A stretch of 5,622 nucleotides of DNA from Deltaproteobacteria bacterium. GTDB lineage: Bacteria > Desulfobacterota > DSM-4660 > Desulfatiglandales > HGW-15. Shown here piece after piece: positions 4,572 through 5,622 of the stretch. Position numbers and translations under genes: made by a program. The DNA is taken from positions 2,533,983 through 2,539,604 of the forward strand of contig CP070840.1 of NCBI GenBank assembly GCA_020342025.1, in the 5' to 3' direction. The notes beneath the pieces were generated by a model, which saw only the letters and a list, made by a program, of their open reading frames with translations, was not told the DNA's origin and did not search any database. Position 1 is the first letter of the stretch; each line of letters starts with the position of its first letter.

Positions 4572-5622
4572 CTAAAAAATACTCGGTTCCCTGAATTCTC
4601 CAAAGACATCCCTGAAGACGTTCGCCATCTCCCCAACGGTTGCATAGCGTTTACAACAATCCAGCAGATAAGGCATGACATTTTCCTCTTCCTTGGCTGC
4701 CTTCTCCAGGGCCTTGAGTGATTCTTTGACGGTCTTGTTATCTCTCGTCTTTTTCAGGTCTTGAAGCCTTTCAATCTGCAATTGGGCCCATGCTTCGTTG
4801 TACTCGTGCAGTTCCACCTCCATGTCAGCCCCTTCTGTGTACTTGTTGACGCCAACCTTTGTCACTTTTCCTTCCTGCAGTTTTTTCTCAAACTCATAGG
4901 CCTGCCTAGCCACCTCCCGCTGCACATAACCGGATGCAACCGCCTCCACCATTCCTCCCATCTTCTCTATCTTCTCCATCTCCTCCAGGATCTTTTCCTC
5001 CATCTGTCTTGTCAAACTCTCTAGGAAATAGGAACCCCCTAGGGGATCGACCGTGTCTCTGAGTCCCATCTCATCCATTAATATCTGAAACGTTCTCAAA
5101 GAGAGAAGGGCTGCTCTTTCTGTGGGAATGGTGTAGGCCTCATCAAAAGAGCAAAGGGCTGTGGTCTGTGCACCGGAAAGGGCTGCTGCAAGGGCATAAT
5201 AGGCACCCCGAACAATGTTGTTCTCCGGCTGCTGTTTGGTCAGGCCCGAGCCTCCGCCGCCGAATATACCACGCAGGAAAAGCGCCTTCTTGTTCTGGAC
5301 ACCGTATTTTTCCCTGAGCAGTTGCGCCCATAATTTCCTCGCAGCACGAAATTTGGCCACGGTCTCCCAGAGGTTACCGTAAACATTCAGGTTGAAGGAG
5401 AATCTCCCCACAAAATCCTCTGCCTTATAACCCCTGGACACCACATTGTCGATATAGGCAAAGGCGATCATAAAAGCATAGGATATCTCCTGTGCAGGGG
5501 TGCACCCTGATTCCCTGATATGATAGCCGGCCACGGAAACCGGATTACACCTGGGCAGTTCCTTCATGGCATACTCGATGGTGTCGCCAATGAGCCGTAC
5601 GGCCGGTTCCACAGGGTAGATC
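4572..5622 (-). CDS. B12-dependent acyl-CoA mutase large subunit (methylmalonyl-CoA mutase family), C-terminal part
   Basis: The frame is open to the right edge, so the start is outside the window; 349 codons are visible (numbered from Ile at 5621). The GTG at 5612 is an internal valine in IYPVEPAVRL. The family rearranges acyl-CoA carbon skeletons by an adenosylcobalamin radical mechanism in the cytoplasm. Signatures of the catalytic barrel include AGYHIRESG (31-39), with the Tyr-His pair at 33-34 (Tyr243/His244 of the Propionibacterium enzyme) and Glu37 (Glu247); QQPENNIVR (130-138); Gln152 (Gln361); SFDEAY (158-163) with Glu161 (Glu370); DPLGGSY (192-198); and GVNKY (257-261). The protein ends after an acidic helical segment and ATVGEMANVFRDVFGEF, with no cobalamin-binding domain, as in heteromeric mutases with a separate small B12 subunit. 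Oddly, His328 and Gln330 are replaced by Ile119 and Gly121 in a loop GIFGGGGSG (118-126). The substrate is therefore open: methylmalonyl-CoA or another branched acyl-CoA. Confidence 0.9.
   Translation of the reverse strand, partial: IYPVEPAVRLIGDTIEYAMKELPRCNPVSVAGYHIRESGCTPAQEISYAFMIAFAYIDNVVSRGYKAEDFVGRFSFNLNVYGNLWETVAKFRAARKLWAQLLREKYGVQNKKALFLRGIFGGGGSGLTKQQPENNIVRGAYYALAAALSGAQTTALCSFDEAYTIPTERAALLSLRTFQILMDEMGLRDTVDPLGGSYFLESLTRQMEEKILEEMEKIEKMGGMVEAVASGYVQREVARQAYEFEKKLQEGKVTKVGVNKYTEGADMEVELHEYNEAWAQLQIERLQDLKKTRDNKTVKESLKALEKAAKEEENVMPYLLDCCKRYATVGEMANVFRDVFGEFREPSIF

Noticed and set aside
5610..5612. GTG at 5612 as the mutase start
   Set aside because: The frame continues as IYP before it, and the conserved barrel segment extends further upstream; the true start is outside the window.
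1..5622. CRISPR array, tRNA, rRNA, transposase or phage genes
   Set aside because: No regularly spaced repeats, no cloverleaf or rRNA-like stretch and no recombinase motifs were seen on either strand.

Overview
The window holds six protein genes, all on the minus strand, so transcription runs from high to low coordinates. In that order they are: the C-terminal part of a B12-dependent acyl-CoA mutase large subunit (methylmalonyl-CoA mutase superfamily, cut by the right edge); a small receiver-domain response regulator; a complete tripartite TRAP transporter (dctP binding protein, dctQ small permease, dctM large permease); and the N-terminal 194 residues of a phenylacetate-CoA ligase-like AMP-forming acyl-CoA synthetase (cut by the left edge). 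The mix suggests an anaerobic, organic-acid-using bacterium, most plausibly Desulfobacterota (the former Deltaproteobacteria). That is inferred from gene content and style, not from any phylogenetic marker.

Layout. 4572-5622 is the mutase. 4457-4571 is a short gap with a C/G-rich hairpin. 3965-4456 is the response regulator. 3597-3964 is the only long non-coding stretch. Its left half is about 39% G+C and carries the dctP ribosome binding site, a second ribosome-binding-site-like sequence and an inverted repeat. Its right half is a strikingly G+C-rich (about 72% over 3821-3950), palindrome-rich block that looks like a dispersed structured element. 2574-3596 is dctP, followed by a 129-bp gap containing a long imperfect inverted repeat. 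1956-2444 is dctQ, and 655-1959 is dctM, whose GTG start overlaps the dctQ stop by four bases. 1-582 is the ligase.

How the genes may work together. The TRAP system would bring a carboxylate across the inner membrane, the ligase would turn a carboxylic acid into its CoA thioester, and the mutase would rearrange the carbon skeleton of an acyl-CoA. This makes a coherent uptake, activation and isomerisation route, but the common substrate is an inference; nothing in the window names it. The mutase lacks a C-terminal cobalamin domain, so it must use a separate B12-binding subunit encoded outside the window. It has also lost two active-site residues (His328 and Gln330 in Propionibacterium numbering) that are otherwise standard in the superfamily, replaced by a glycine-rich loop. 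This makes it the most interesting gene here.
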